DNA of 64,000 bases from Gymnothorax reevesii (lineage: Eukaryota; Chordata; Actinopteri; Anguilliformes; Muraenidae): assembly GCA_029721435.1 (NCBI GenBank), contig CM056581.1, positions 67,752,712-67,816,711 on the forward strand, read 5' to 3'. The notes below the pieces were generated by a model. It did no database searches. It saw nothing but the letters and a program-made list of their open reading frames with translations, and was not told the DNA's origin. Positions 53,634 to 63,529 of this stretch are shown piece after piece. The position numbers were made by a program, and so were the translations under genes. Positions within the stretch are counted from its first letter, which is position 1. Each line of letters begins with the position of its first letter.

Positions 53634-54770
53634 TGTTGTGATTCTGCTATTTGCTCATGTTCTGTTCTGATTCTGCATGTCATGTTTTAGTTCTGTGCCT
53701 GGCTATGCCATGTTTAGGATTTCTGTGTTTCGTGACCACTGCCTGCCCTTTGACTATTCTTAGGATTGTGTATTGTGTTTTGGTAATTTAGATTTCCTGT
53801 TTATTATTTTTCACGTGTAGATCATTTAGTTTCTATGCCATGTTTTCATTTCCATGCTTTGCACTTTGTCTCCTGTCTTGTCATGAGTGTATCTTTGCTC
53901 ACGGTCCCTTGTCTTGTGTGCACTCATTCGGGTGATTTATTGGTTTCTGGGTTTCAATCTTCTTTCATTATCTCGTGTTCTTCCTTCCTCTCTCTTTTAC
54001 TGTCTTACTAACACATACTAACAGTTTATTGTTTTTGCTAATTACTAACCACACTAATCTTGTATATTTTTACTAACTTTCTAACATGCACTCGGGATTG
54101 TAAAGCTGCACATACTAATTGACTAACTATCTCTCAGCAGTCGCTAAATTCTAATCTCCGCCTCCTTGCCTATCCCTAATTATCTCTGCTGCAAGTTTCT
54201 GTGGATTTCCACTTATACTTTGTGCTTTCCTTTTCTTTTATCTTGACACTTTAGTACTCCTTAACTGGAACTGTTGTTTTGAACTTAGGCTTGTCTTGTG
54301 ATCCCTGTCTGTGTTTTGGCTACAGCTAAATTCATGTAATTAGTTTATTCCTCATGTGTCTCTCCCTGATCATTGTTACAATTGATTGCACCTGTTCTCC
54401 CTGGTCATGTGTTTACCCCGGGTGTGTATATAAGATGTCTGTTTGGTACACTTTCTTGTCAGATCGTTCTCTCTAGTTTTCTTGTGCCACGGTTCTCGCC
54501 TTGATCGCTCTCTCTGACTGCACCGTCCTTGATATCGAGCTTTGCCTACTCCCTGTACTTTTGCCGCATTCTTGTTTTTTGACCTCTTTTGTCTGACTAC
54601 GATTTTTTGTGATTGGTGCCCTGTGTATGACTCTGGATTTCGCCCTTTGGATTCTGATTTTGGATTGCGGACATTGTATTGTTGCCAGCTCTGTTGGGGG
54701 GTTTCCCCCTTCAGAAATAAAGCCTCCTTTTTGCATTTTACTGGTGTTTGCTCTTGATTCATTTCGTAAA
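53634..54770 (+). mobile_element. LTR-like repeat, copy 1
   Basis: It begins tgttgtgattctgc and aligns through ~1.1 kb with 61139-62402 (tttgcactttgtctcc, ggtgatttattgg, ttactaac clusters, gatccc(t/c)gtc(t/c)gtgttttgg, tcagatcgtt). A TATA-like tatataag (~54430) and AATAAA (~54716) lie in LTR-like order. I think it is a solo LTR, but no clean TSD was found. Confidence 0.6.
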
Positions 54771-54984
54771 ACCTCATCTCTAATCTCTTCTTTACATCAT
54801 ACTGTGTCCTTTTGTTCTATATTATTTATATAATGTGCAGAATTACACAAAAACATGTTTGTATTTTGTCAGCAAATCGTTTAGATGTCATGCCAGCTTA
54901 AAATAGCTAAAAAGAATATTGAATATAATACTATTGTATTGGCTGTCCTAAAAGTCGATAGATGACGTCATTACCTAATTTGCA

Positions 54985-55206
54985 TTATACACCTTTTGCA
55001 TGTGTTTTGGAGTTGCCATGTGTTTTTGTTTTTTGTTTTTTTTTTTTGTTTTTTTTATCGCTTAGTTTGGCATAGAAATCAGCCTTGCAATATTTGTAGT
55101 ATGCCCGAGTATCATCCCCAATAAACTGCTTCAACCTGCCTGTGAATTCAGGGTTTGTTTCCAACTCCTTTCTGTACTTCTGACTGTACAGTTTAGACTG
55201 AGCCAT
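54985..55206 (-). pseudogene. BED-like zinc-finger fragment of a transposon protein
   Basis: The minus strand gives MAQSKLYSQKYRKELETNPE, then FTGRLKQFIGDDTRAYYKYC and KADFYAKLSD, after which a poly-A/T tract replaces the rest. 'QKYRKEWE...W' followed by a C-x2-C pair is the N-terminus of a BED/TTF-type zinc finger found in hAT-like transposon proteins of fish. Here the first Cys is Tyr (YYKYC) and the His pair is lost, so the finger cannot form. Start context and upstream exons are not evident. Confidence 0.5.
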
Positions 55207-55484
55207 GTTAAGCTAGAGGTTTAGCTTGTGTCACGGAGAAATGCGAACACACACGAAACTGTCTGGACAAAGCGAATATCTTTTACACAGTTATTTATTT
55301 AGACAAAAAAAAATCGCATTTATCCCTCCGTGACTGTAAATCAACACTGTGAAAAAGCGGCGGGGGTGAACTTCATCTGCTCCGACTACAGCGAAAAGGG
55401 GAAGCGATTGGAGGACTGCGCCTTCTGCGAGTGCTCTGTGACGGAGGATAGGCCGACGGCAGTGCCCGCTGCATGTGGAGAGAA

Positions 55485-56286
55485 AGGGCCTGGCTACACA
55501 TTCGCGGATTACGCCGCCTGTTACGGCCGCGTGAAGCGCGGCGCTAAAACGCTATGATTGTTGTAATTGATTTATAATGATCGGGTCAACACATCGGCGG
55601 GACGGGAAAAAAGAACGCGCTGCCACCGCCGCGTGAAATTTCAGAAACCTCCGAAGGGTTTTCTGAGCGTATCACGCGACGCGTCCAGTTAAGCGTGTTC
55701 CATAGTCAGCCAATAGAAATTCAGGAAACTCTCCCACGTGATCTGCAGGCCTGACAGATTTTTAAAAAAAGACGTGGCTAATTATCCTGTCATACTTGAG
55801 ACACAACCCTGTTCGCATTCATTTACACGCAGAATGGGACGAAAGGAAGAAGACAATCAAACGGAACGTTTGATTATCAAAGTGAAGAAAAACAGAGTGC
55901 GAGTCTCCCCTAACCTAACCTATTTATTTTGGTAGAAAGTAGGTTAGAACAATTTTTTAAATTACTAAGTTACTAATCATCAAATAAATTGCCCAGTCAC
56001 TAATTTGCTCTTTTTTATTGATTTTTTTTTTACAGCAAGTTTATCCTGAAGGACTTCAGTTCTTTTGTTTTCTCAGCTTCATGAAAAAGTGAGTGACTTG
56101 GTTTTTCCCAGATTAGGGTAGGAGTTTCCAGCTAACTCGGAGGACAAAGTGTGTACACCCATTCTACCTGCCAAGGTGTAGACTGTTCACCGCTGCGCAT
56201 TACGCAGCGTCTGCTCAGAGCGTTTTTCGCGACTTTTCACGCGACGTTAACACGCGGCGTACTCCGCGAATGTGTAGCCAGACCCT
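55485..56286. mobile_element. GC-rich MITE with ctggctacacattcgcgg ends
   Basis: Left end agggcctggctacacattcg (55485) and right end the inverse of agggtctggctacacattcg (56286). The inverted match runs ~40 bp with interruptions (acgccgc, tgttac). The termini are CpG-dense and the middle (55740-56100) is AT-richer. There is no coding capacity of note, and the TSD was not resolved. Flanking GC-rich DNA at 55340-55484 and 56287-56400 may be part of a larger unit. Confidence 0.6.
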
Positions 56287-56639
56287 AACGGAACATTCAC
56301 ATTGGCGCGGCGCGTCAACGCCTGCAGACGCTTCTATCCCCTTGGTTTTGCCGCCTTTGGGCGGCCCAGTTTTCTAGTGGCATCACTGGAAGCGAAATGC
56401 AGCTGTCAACTGGCTGAAGCAAGTTTTCATTGACAGCGATATTAATTCACCCAATTGTCGTTTTTCCCGCTTGGATTTTGAATTTTGAGGGACTGCAGTT
56501 GTGTATAAATGCATTTCGTTATTGTCACGGAGTTTAAGCATTGTCATGGATCAGAGAACGAGGCCAGTTCAGATAGTCGCCATCCTGCATCTTCGGCAAA
56601 AACGGCGCCGGTCTGGGCACGTATCTGGGCCTGTAAAAA

Positions 56640-56860
56640 ACGCGATTTGCTGAAAACGTTCAGAAACGTCGCTACCTCCTGGGGGTCAGGCTCATTCTGT
56701 CTACCGTACAGCCTCAAGCATTTTAAAATCCCTCTCATTGTACGCATACTAATCACAGTATCGCCCACCGTGCTCAATAATAGCATAATCTCGCCATGTT
56801 TCAAGACAAGCAAGAAGTAGAACTTAATCAAACCATGTAAATGAGCCAAAAGTTTATTGT
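56640..56860 (-). pseudogene. helix-turn-helix N-terminus of an integrase-like transposase, copy B
   Basis: HLHGLIKFYFLLVLKHGEIM, TVISMRTMRGILKCLRLYGR and EPDPQEVATFL match copy A residue for residue except for a few changes. The frame then runs on into unrelated sequence. The homology spans the putative helix-turn-helix only. The catalytic rve core is missing from both copies. Confidence 0.5.
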
Positions 56861-57146
56861 CATAATATGATGTTTTCGCGTTGAAATAACGTGAAGATAT
56901 CTTGTTAAAGCGTGAAAATATGTTGTCATAACACGAAAAGGATCTTGTAATAACAAGAAACTTTTCACTACAGACCCGTTTTTTTGCCAGGAATGGCAGC
57001 AATACGCTACCATAAGTCAGGGACTCTACCACATGACCTTGCCCATTCATAAGTTTCAACGTCTCCTTGGAGACGCTTGACCAATCAGAGGACAGGTAAA
57101 AGGTGCAATAGACATAGTCTAGAGAAAGAAAATTTTCGCCGCCTGC

Positions 57147-58135
57147 CAATTTTTTTTCCCCAAACGGTTCGTCCATTGAGATTTTTTCTCGTCTCCTTAT
57201 TGGTTGAAATATATGAATTAATTATCTTACCAGTGCTTCTGTTGACTGTCGCCCATGTGGTATTGTTGACAAAATAAAGCGTTGCTAATAGTGCGCCAGC
57301 ACATTAGTGACCGTGCACCACAAAACCAGTCGTATGTCGCCCCCAGGTAACAATACTAGTAGTTTTGAGTACAAGTACTAGTGGTACTAGTAGTTAGCGA
57401 TAAATTGCTGATATTTTATGCGCTATGTGTTGGGTAACCACATCCATTGTAGTGAACGCTAGCTAGTTGACAAGCTGGCTAGCAAATTAATGCACGATTC
57501 AACACATTTTCCTGGACACCGGCAAGTGTGGAGAACAAAAGTCAATCGTTCCCTACTCTCGCTGCTGTTTGTAATGATTTGGCCGAACGGCGCAAGTTGT
57601 GAACAAGGGGAAACTCGAAAACCGGAACGAACATAATATTATTTAACGGGGTCAAGCTAGTTGACTAGCTGGCTAGCAAACTAATGCACAATTCAACATA
57701 TTTTCCTGGACACCGGCAAGTGTGGAGGACAAAAGTCAATCGTTCCCTACTCTCACTGCTGGTTGTAATGATTTGGCCGATCTGCGCAAATTGAGAACAA
57801 GGTAACTCTTAAACCGAAACTAATGAAATTATTTAACTGGGTCTTCGGGAGACTGAAGGAGACATTCAAAATAGCCTGCTTTCATAGTATATCTGCATTA
57901 GTGAGCCCAAATAGCCTGATGTGACATGACAATGGCGCTAGGTGTAAAAGCAATCTTTGCGTCTGTGTTGCTGGCTAACCATTCTGTCCACTCTGTCTTG
58001 CTTGGTGGAAGAACAAATAGTTCTCAATTTTATTGGCGCTGCCATCTTGAATGATAAATGTATGACGTGGCAGAGCTCAACCAATAAGGAGACGAGAAAA
58101 AATCTCTATGGACGAACCGTTTAGGAAAAAACCTC
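57147..58135. mobile_element. 989-bp hAT-like MITE with 8-bp TSD
   Basis: It is flanked by CCGCCTGC on both sides (57139-57146 and 58136-58143), which is single copy at the matching site of copy A. The inverted ends share aaacggttcgtccat(t/a)gaga and ttttttctcgtctccttatt, about 45-55 bp. An 8-bp duplication points to hAT. Inside, ~57463-57655 and ~57656-57835 are a tandem duplication of ~190 bp (gctagttgac(a/t)agctggctag, tttcctggacaccggcaagt). Confidence 0.85.
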
Positions 58136-58610
58136 CCGCCTGCGTGACGAATATTCATGAGAAAGTGAGAAATCTGGCCTTGCTTGGTTACGAAAAAAAA
58201 AAAAAGACATGTCCAGGACCAGGAGGAAGCACGAACGCTTGTTTAAGAACGCAGGCGCTGATTGGCCAAAGAGGTGTCCTGTATATCTGAGATCGATTGC
58301 ACTTCCTTCGTCCTTAAACTATCCGGATGTTTGTCACAGTAAATTGAAATTGAATTTTGAGAACTGAATTTGAATTGTGAGAACTGAACATGAGCACATT
58401 TGGGAGTTGAATTTTCAAATTTTATTAGATTCCTGTTACAAACTAATGAATTCAATTTTCGAATGATACTATTCAGATTCAGTTTTTCAATGCAATGATT
58501 CAAATAAAAAAAACACAATTTCAAATCATGTGATTCAAATTCATTTTCTGGTGGCACAGATTTCTGCCGATATGGTCGGCTCTGGCTAGGTTTGTACCAA
58601 TTGGACGGCA

Positions 58611-59100
58611 CAACCTGACGTCAGGTTTTACCCAGATCTCGTGAAGATCTCGGGAGGAGCTCTTCAGAGAGGAAATCTCGCTCACAAAATCACGTTCTTG
58701 TACTACTGCAAAATCCCTGTATCTTATGTTTAGAAACTTTTCAGAGGTTGAGCATGGACAACTAACATTATAACATTACTAATACGTATCAAAAGAAGGA
58801 TCAGCATGTTAGGTCCCCTTTAATATTTTGCGACTGCCCCTAGCGGTTATATTCAATTCGGCCTGTGCTTTTTCTCTTTTTTTTTCCCTTGGCTTCCCTT
58901 TCTGCTATCCCTCATAAATATTGACTGAGCTTCAAGCTTATTTGATGGTATTTGCCTCTAATTTTTATTCTTTTCTTTTCTTACTCGCAAAAATGCTCTG
59001 GGTTAAGGTGTCTGTGTGTGCTGGATTTTTCGTGAAGAGTGTCACTGTCTTGCATTGTGACTGTGTTCACGTGCTTTGTGTGTGTTTTTTTGTGTGCCCT
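58611..59100. other. unassigned DNA
   Basis: Contains a pyrimidine tract near 58870-58900 and no recognised element. Confidence 0.45.
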
Positions 59101-59392
59101 ACTAAATGCCCCTAAATGTGCCCCTAAATTTACGAATGATGTGACCTCTGATGCAGGTCATGGCAAACTCACAGGCGCAATTTTTATTGATATGACTAAA
59201 GCTTCTAACGTTGTTGCTATCTGCTTTTGGACAAACTCCATGCTATTGGTCTTTCTGAAAATGCAGTTATGTGGTTTGATTCAAACCTTCATAATGGAAA
59301 GAAATGTCATCCTAAATGGGAATAAATCTGATCTGTTGATTCAACCAGAGCTCAACCTTGGGGCCACTTCTCTATTATATTACCTCCATGGT

Positions 59393-59572
59393 CTCTGCTC
59401 TTTCTCCAATTCAGCCCACCTGATTCAATTAATTAGCTACTTAACAAGATCACAAGCTGGGCAATTAAGTAGCTAATTAGTTGAATCAGGTGTGCCGAAT
59501 TGGAGAAAGAGCAGAAACCTAGAGGATGGTAGCTCTCCAGAAACAGGGTTGGTGACCCCTGCTGTAGCACAT
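59393..59572. mobile_element. hAT-type palindromic MITE
   Basis: The arms ctgctctttctccaattc...(59393-59445) and their inverse (59464-59516) are ~52 bp each and face each other across ~18 bp. The adjoining gtagctctccagaaacaggg and ttggtgacccctg words are part of a very common fish repeat. The element sits inside the LINE relic. Confidence 0.7.
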
Positions 59573-59611
59573 TGGCCAATTGTGCACTACTTCTGAAAAA
59601 GCTGCCAACCG

Positions 59612-59707
59612 CTGCCAGTTGGTACGACTAAGGCTCGACCCCGCGCCATGATAGTTACTTCTGCTGTGCAATGCGGTGCTTTAACCGAGTGAGCTATGCG
59701 GCAGTTC
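59612..59707 (-). repeat. tRNA-like sequence, probably a SINE head
   Basis: The minus strand reads gccgcatagctcactcggtt and ggcgcggggtcgagcc, matching an internal A box (TAGCTCACTCGG) and B box (GGGTCGAGCC) at tRNA-like spacing. The acceptor stem cannot be closed, so it is not a functional tRNA. Confidence 0.5.
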
Positions 59708-60514
59708 CTTAATACTTTCTTAATAATCACAGGCTCATATAATAGTCCTGATTATTCAGTAAATAAATTGTGTGAATATTGATCAAGTGATCTTAAACAG
59801 GTTAAGCTTGAAAGCAATTATGCACTTAAGGGTCAGAGACTTACAGCACGTCATTTGAAAATGCCGTAACACCGGCGTTACTGCGAGGGGGATGCTGAGC
59901 TTTAGGGAGTTAACTCTGACCTTGTACCACTTAACACAACTTATGACAGACTCTGCAGATTTTTCCTAGGATGTCCTTTCCTCACACATCGCTGTGCAAT
60001 CTATGCTGCAATGAAATGGCCATCCTTGAATCTAAGACAGCACATACACTGGCTCAAACTTATATTTATCTCAGTTACCCCTCCATTGACAATTTTTGTA
60101 CAATTTACTTGTATTTATGAAATTAGACATTCTTCTCAGCTTTATTCCTTTGTCCCTTGTGCCACTAAGTCAATTGGAAAAAGAACTTTCATGTTGAAGC
60201 GCCAACTGATTGGAGTAATTTCAGAATCATTTTATCATTTGGTAGATTGAAACGTTTCCAGTATTCTTACCTTGTGACTATCTGTTTTGGTTATCACTGA
60301 AACAGACTCTGCTGTTCATGTCTGATGTCATGAGTGTATTTGTTGATCAACACACACTGTACTGTTACTTATTATCGACCACTTTGGCCACCTTGTGGTT
60401 GCAATGGTCTCTGATTTATACAATCCCTTTGCCAAAAAAGTTGGGACACTGTTTTAGTTGTAAATAAACAAATTGTAAATTTGCAAATCACTCAAATCCC
60501 TGTATATTTTTTTT

Positions 60515-60685
60515 AGATTTTTTTTTTCCTTTATTCGAAGATTATATAGTGGAGAGAGATGGGAACTTGGGGGAAATCATGCAGCAAATGACCTGAGCTG
60601 GAATCGAACCCGGGTCCCTGCAGGAAGGAGACAGTCTTTATGATATGCGCATTTAGACCGATGTGCCACCAGGGCACATCTCACA
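60515..60685 (-). mobile_element. tRNA-derived SINE
   Basis: The minus strand begins gatgtgccctggtggcacat, has a B box gggttcgattcc and the tail words aggtcatttgctgcatga and cccatctctctccact, ending in a T/A-rich stretch. This is the layout of a widespread fish tRNA-SINE. It sits inside the left TIR region of the Tc1 element. Confidence 0.8.
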
Positions 60686-60899
60686 ACCCTATATTTAATT
60701 GTATATATTTAATTATTATATTACAAAAAATATCTGCACATTTTGAATTTGATGACAGCAACATGTTTTAAAAAACTTGGGATGGGCCAATAAAAGACTG
60801 GAAAAGTTGCATGATGCTAAAAAAGACAACTGGCAGAACATCTCACTGCAAGACAGGTCAGTAACACGATTGGGTATAAAAAGTCTTCCATAAGTGAAA

Positions 60900-63085
60900 A
60901 TGGTGGAGCTGTGGAAGACTGTACGGGGAAATAGTTCAACAATTTAAGAATAACATTTTCAACTTAAAATTGCTGAAAATTTGGAGATTTTATCCTTTAT
61001 GGTACATAATCTCATTAAAAGATTCTGAGAATCCAGAAAAATCTCTGTACACATGTGACATGGCCAAAATCTGATTTTGAATGGCTGTGATTTTCAGGTC
61101 CTCAGGCGGCACTCCATTAAATACAGACAGGATTATGTTGTTGTGATTCTGGCATCTGCTCATGTTCTGTTTTAGCCTTGCTCATGTTTCATTCCTTGCC
61201 AGGTTGTGTTTTTTGATATTTGCTGTCTGACTATTCTTTGGAATGTCTACTCTGATTTGGTTACCTGGTTTTGTTATTGTATTGTCTTAGTTTTTTACTA
61301 TTCCATATTTTGCATTTTGCCATAGTCTCACTCCGGTCCATGTTTTCCATTATGCTTTGCACTTTGTCTCCCCCGTCTGGTCTTTCGTCATGTCATTGCT
61401 CACAGCCCCAGTCCTGCGTGTGACTGTTCAGGTGATTTATTGGATTCTGGATTTCAGTCTTGCTTCCAATCTCGTTTGCTTACTTCGCCTTACTTTTCTA
61501 TCTTACTAACCATACTAACAGTTTGTTGTTTTCGCTAGGAGTTACTAACACTAACTAACATTGTATATTATACTAACTTACTAACAAGCACCAAGGGCTT
61601 GTATAGTTTCTCTTACTAATTGATTAACAAGCTGTCAGCACTCGCACTGTTCTAGTCTCCGCCTCTTGTCTCTCCCTGATCTCCTTTGCTGCATTTTCTG
61701 TGGAAGCTCCACATCTGATCACGGTGTCCTTCTCCAATTATCTATGCACATTAGAACTCCTTGACTGGAGCCGTATGTTTGTATATAGGTTTGTCCCGTG
61801 ATCCCCGTCCGTGTTTTGGCTTCCACCAAATTTTATGTGATTAGGTCCTTCCTCATGTGCTGCTCCCTTGTAATCAGTTTGCACTTGTGTCCCTTACCAT
61901 GTGATCTCCCTGAAAGTGTATATTAGCTGTCTCTTCACAGTTATTCTCTGTCAGATCGTTTCCTCAGTCTTCCTGTGCCACGCTTCTCTTGCCTTGATTA
62001 CTCAGTGTATATCTTTCTGACTGGACCGCCTGGCTTTTCGATTTTTGCCTTTGTGATTTTGGATTATTGTTACATCTGTGTGTTTTGACCTTTTTTCTGC
62101 CTGACCACGAGATCTATGTTTGCTGCTCTTGTCACGATTCAGATTACGCCCACTGGATTCTGGTTTTGCTTCTCTGACATACCTATTCCTATGAACCAGA
62201 CCCATTTCTGTCCTACTACAATTACTGTGATCGCTGGCCTGGTTTTTGATACTATTTTTGCCCAACAGGATTTTGATTTTTGGAGTGTGGACTTTGTACC
62301 CTTGCCGCGGAGATCCTCCCCCTTTATTAATAAAACAAGTTGTACTGCATTGCTTGGTTCTCGCGACTGGCTCCTGATCGCACCCTCACATATGTCGTGG
62401 CAACCACTGGACTCAAGAACACTTCTGTGAACCATTGTAAGTGAACACAGTTTGTCACTGCACACAAAAATGCATGTCAAAACTCTGCCCTGTAGAGATT
62501 AAACCACATATAAACAAGATCCAGAAACATTGCCTTCTTCTCTGGGTCCGAGCTCATTTAAGATGCACTGCAGACAAATGGAAAACTGCCCTGTGGTTTG
62601 ACTGATCAAATGTGACATTCTTTTTTGGAAATCATGGATGCCTTGCCAGCATCATAATAGTTTAGGGGCACATTAGCACACATGGCATGGACAACTTGCA
62701 CATCCATGAAGTCACCATTAATGGTGAGTGACATATACAGGCTTTGTTGCAACATGTACTGCCGTCCAGATCCCTTTTTTAAAGGGAAGGCCTTCCTTAT
62801 TTCAGCAACATGCCAAACACCATACTCTGCACGTATTATACAACAGGACAGCTCTGTAGCCAGAGTCTGGGTGGTAAATTGGTGTGCCTGCAGCCCAGAC
62901 CTGTCACCCAGTGACAACATTTCATGCATTATGAAATGAAAAATAAGACTAAGCAGGCAGCAAAGTATTGACCAGCTGAAATCCTACATGAAGCAAAAAT
63001 GGGAAAACATTTTGCTTTCAAAACTACAGCAGTTGGTCTCCCCAAAAGCTTACAGAGTGTTGATTGAAGACCTGATATAATACAG
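60900..63085 (+). pseudogene. Tc1 transposase relic in two pieces
   Basis: First piece, 60900-61135: EIVQQFKNNIFN-like helix-turn-helix, followed by PLWYIISLKDSENPEK-type decayed linker and SGGTPLNTDR. Second piece, 62480-63085: KWKTALWFD (first catalytic region, with SDES changed), FFFGNHGC, MDNLHIHEVTINGE, SRSLFxxE, then CLQPRPVTQ for the usual 'ACSPDLSP', and further shifted frames to a stop near 63080. The LTR-like insert separates the pieces. All catalytic motifs are damaged. Confidence 0.8.
61139..62402 (+). mobile_element. LTR-like repeat, copy 2
   Basis: Diverged copy of 53634-54770 in the same orientation, longer by ~100 bp near its right end. It begins tgttgtgattctgg and ends tcgtggca. 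A TATA-like gtgtatattagctg (~61915) and AATAAA (~62328) are placed as in copy 1. It lies cleanly inside the Tc1 element, so both ends are well defined, but no TSD could be aligned. Confidence 0.65.
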
Positions 63086-63314
63086 TGGTAAACATGCCCC
63101 TGGGCCAACTTTTCTGAAACTTATTGCTGGCATCAAATTCAATATGAGCGCTCATATTTTCCAAAAACAATAAAATACCAAATTTTCCACGTCTGATATA
63201 TTGTCTTTGAACTATTTTCAAATAAACATTATTTCAAATGACTTGAAAATCATTGCATTCTGTTATTATTTAAACTTTACATAGCGTCCAAACTGTTTTG
63301 GAAACGGGGTGGTA

Positions 63315-63529
63315 TATGTGCCATGTCTTTGATTGGTTATTGCTGGTATTGTCTCACTGACTTTTGTCTGCCCGTACATTTCCGTACTGGTGATGTGTAT
63401 TTTTTACTTTCTTGTCACTCCTTGCTGTAATTAATTTTTGTGATACTATAGGACCCCCCCTCAAAATGAGATGGTACATCTAGAGGGGTTTCATCCTGAT
63501 AAAGGAAATGTGAACAAGACATACTCTCA
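63315..63529. other. unassigned spacer between two Tc1 relics
   Basis: About 215 bases with no recognised feature. Confidence 0.4.

Larger units (their letters stand above)
56640..58580 (-). mobile_element. integrase-like DNA transposon, copy B, with insert
   Basis: Reverse complement of 31387-32310 in two blocks, 58580-58136 and 57146-56640, separated by a 989-bp insertion. The outer end (58580-58500) matches the 31387 end. The interrupted region corresponds to a single GCAGGCGG at 31809-31816 in copy A, which serves as the empty site. A minus-strand frame of 210 codons (57176-56544) includes the helix-turn-helix peptide. Confidence 0.75.
59105..60290 (+). pseudogene. L2-like LINE ORF2 relic with inserts
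   Basis: 59150-59345 reads GKLTGAIFIDMTKASNVV, then in a shifted frame DKLHAIGLSENAVMWFDSNL and SDLLIQPE. This is the RT palm region around the first catalytic Asp (FIDMTKA for FVDLSKA). 59990-60250 reads MKWPSLNLRQHIHWLKLIFI and KSIGKRTFMLKRQ, the C-terminal tail seen in L2-type LINEs. Between them lie a hAT-type palindrome and a tRNA-like repeat. Many frameshifts make it dead. Confidence 0.7.
60419..63314 (+). mobile_element. Tc1-like element carrying a SINE and an LTR-like insert
   Basis: The left tip caatccctttgccaaaaaag with gttgggacactg and the right tip (inverse of ccccgtttccaaaacagttt with ggacgct) are the termini of a common fish Tc1 family with TIR words aaaaaagttgggac. Inverted homology continues inward (gaatttgatg(a/c)cagcaa). 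The body is interrupted at 60515-60685 by a SINE and at 61139-62402 by an LTR-like repeat. Removing both restores a collinear ~1.5-kb element. Confidence 0.85.

Noticed and set aside
55330..55557. 75-codon Cys-containing plus-strand frame as a secreted peptide
   Set aside because: There is no signal peptide, the start is non-ATG in context, and the frame runs into the terminal repeat of the GC-rich MITE.
59612..59707. Functional tRNA gene
   Set aside because: A and B boxes are present but the acceptor and anticodon stems do not close, and it lies within a repeat-filled LINE relic.
60590..60675. Functional tRNA gene
   Set aside because: The tRNA-like part is followed by the standard SINE body, so it is a SINE head.
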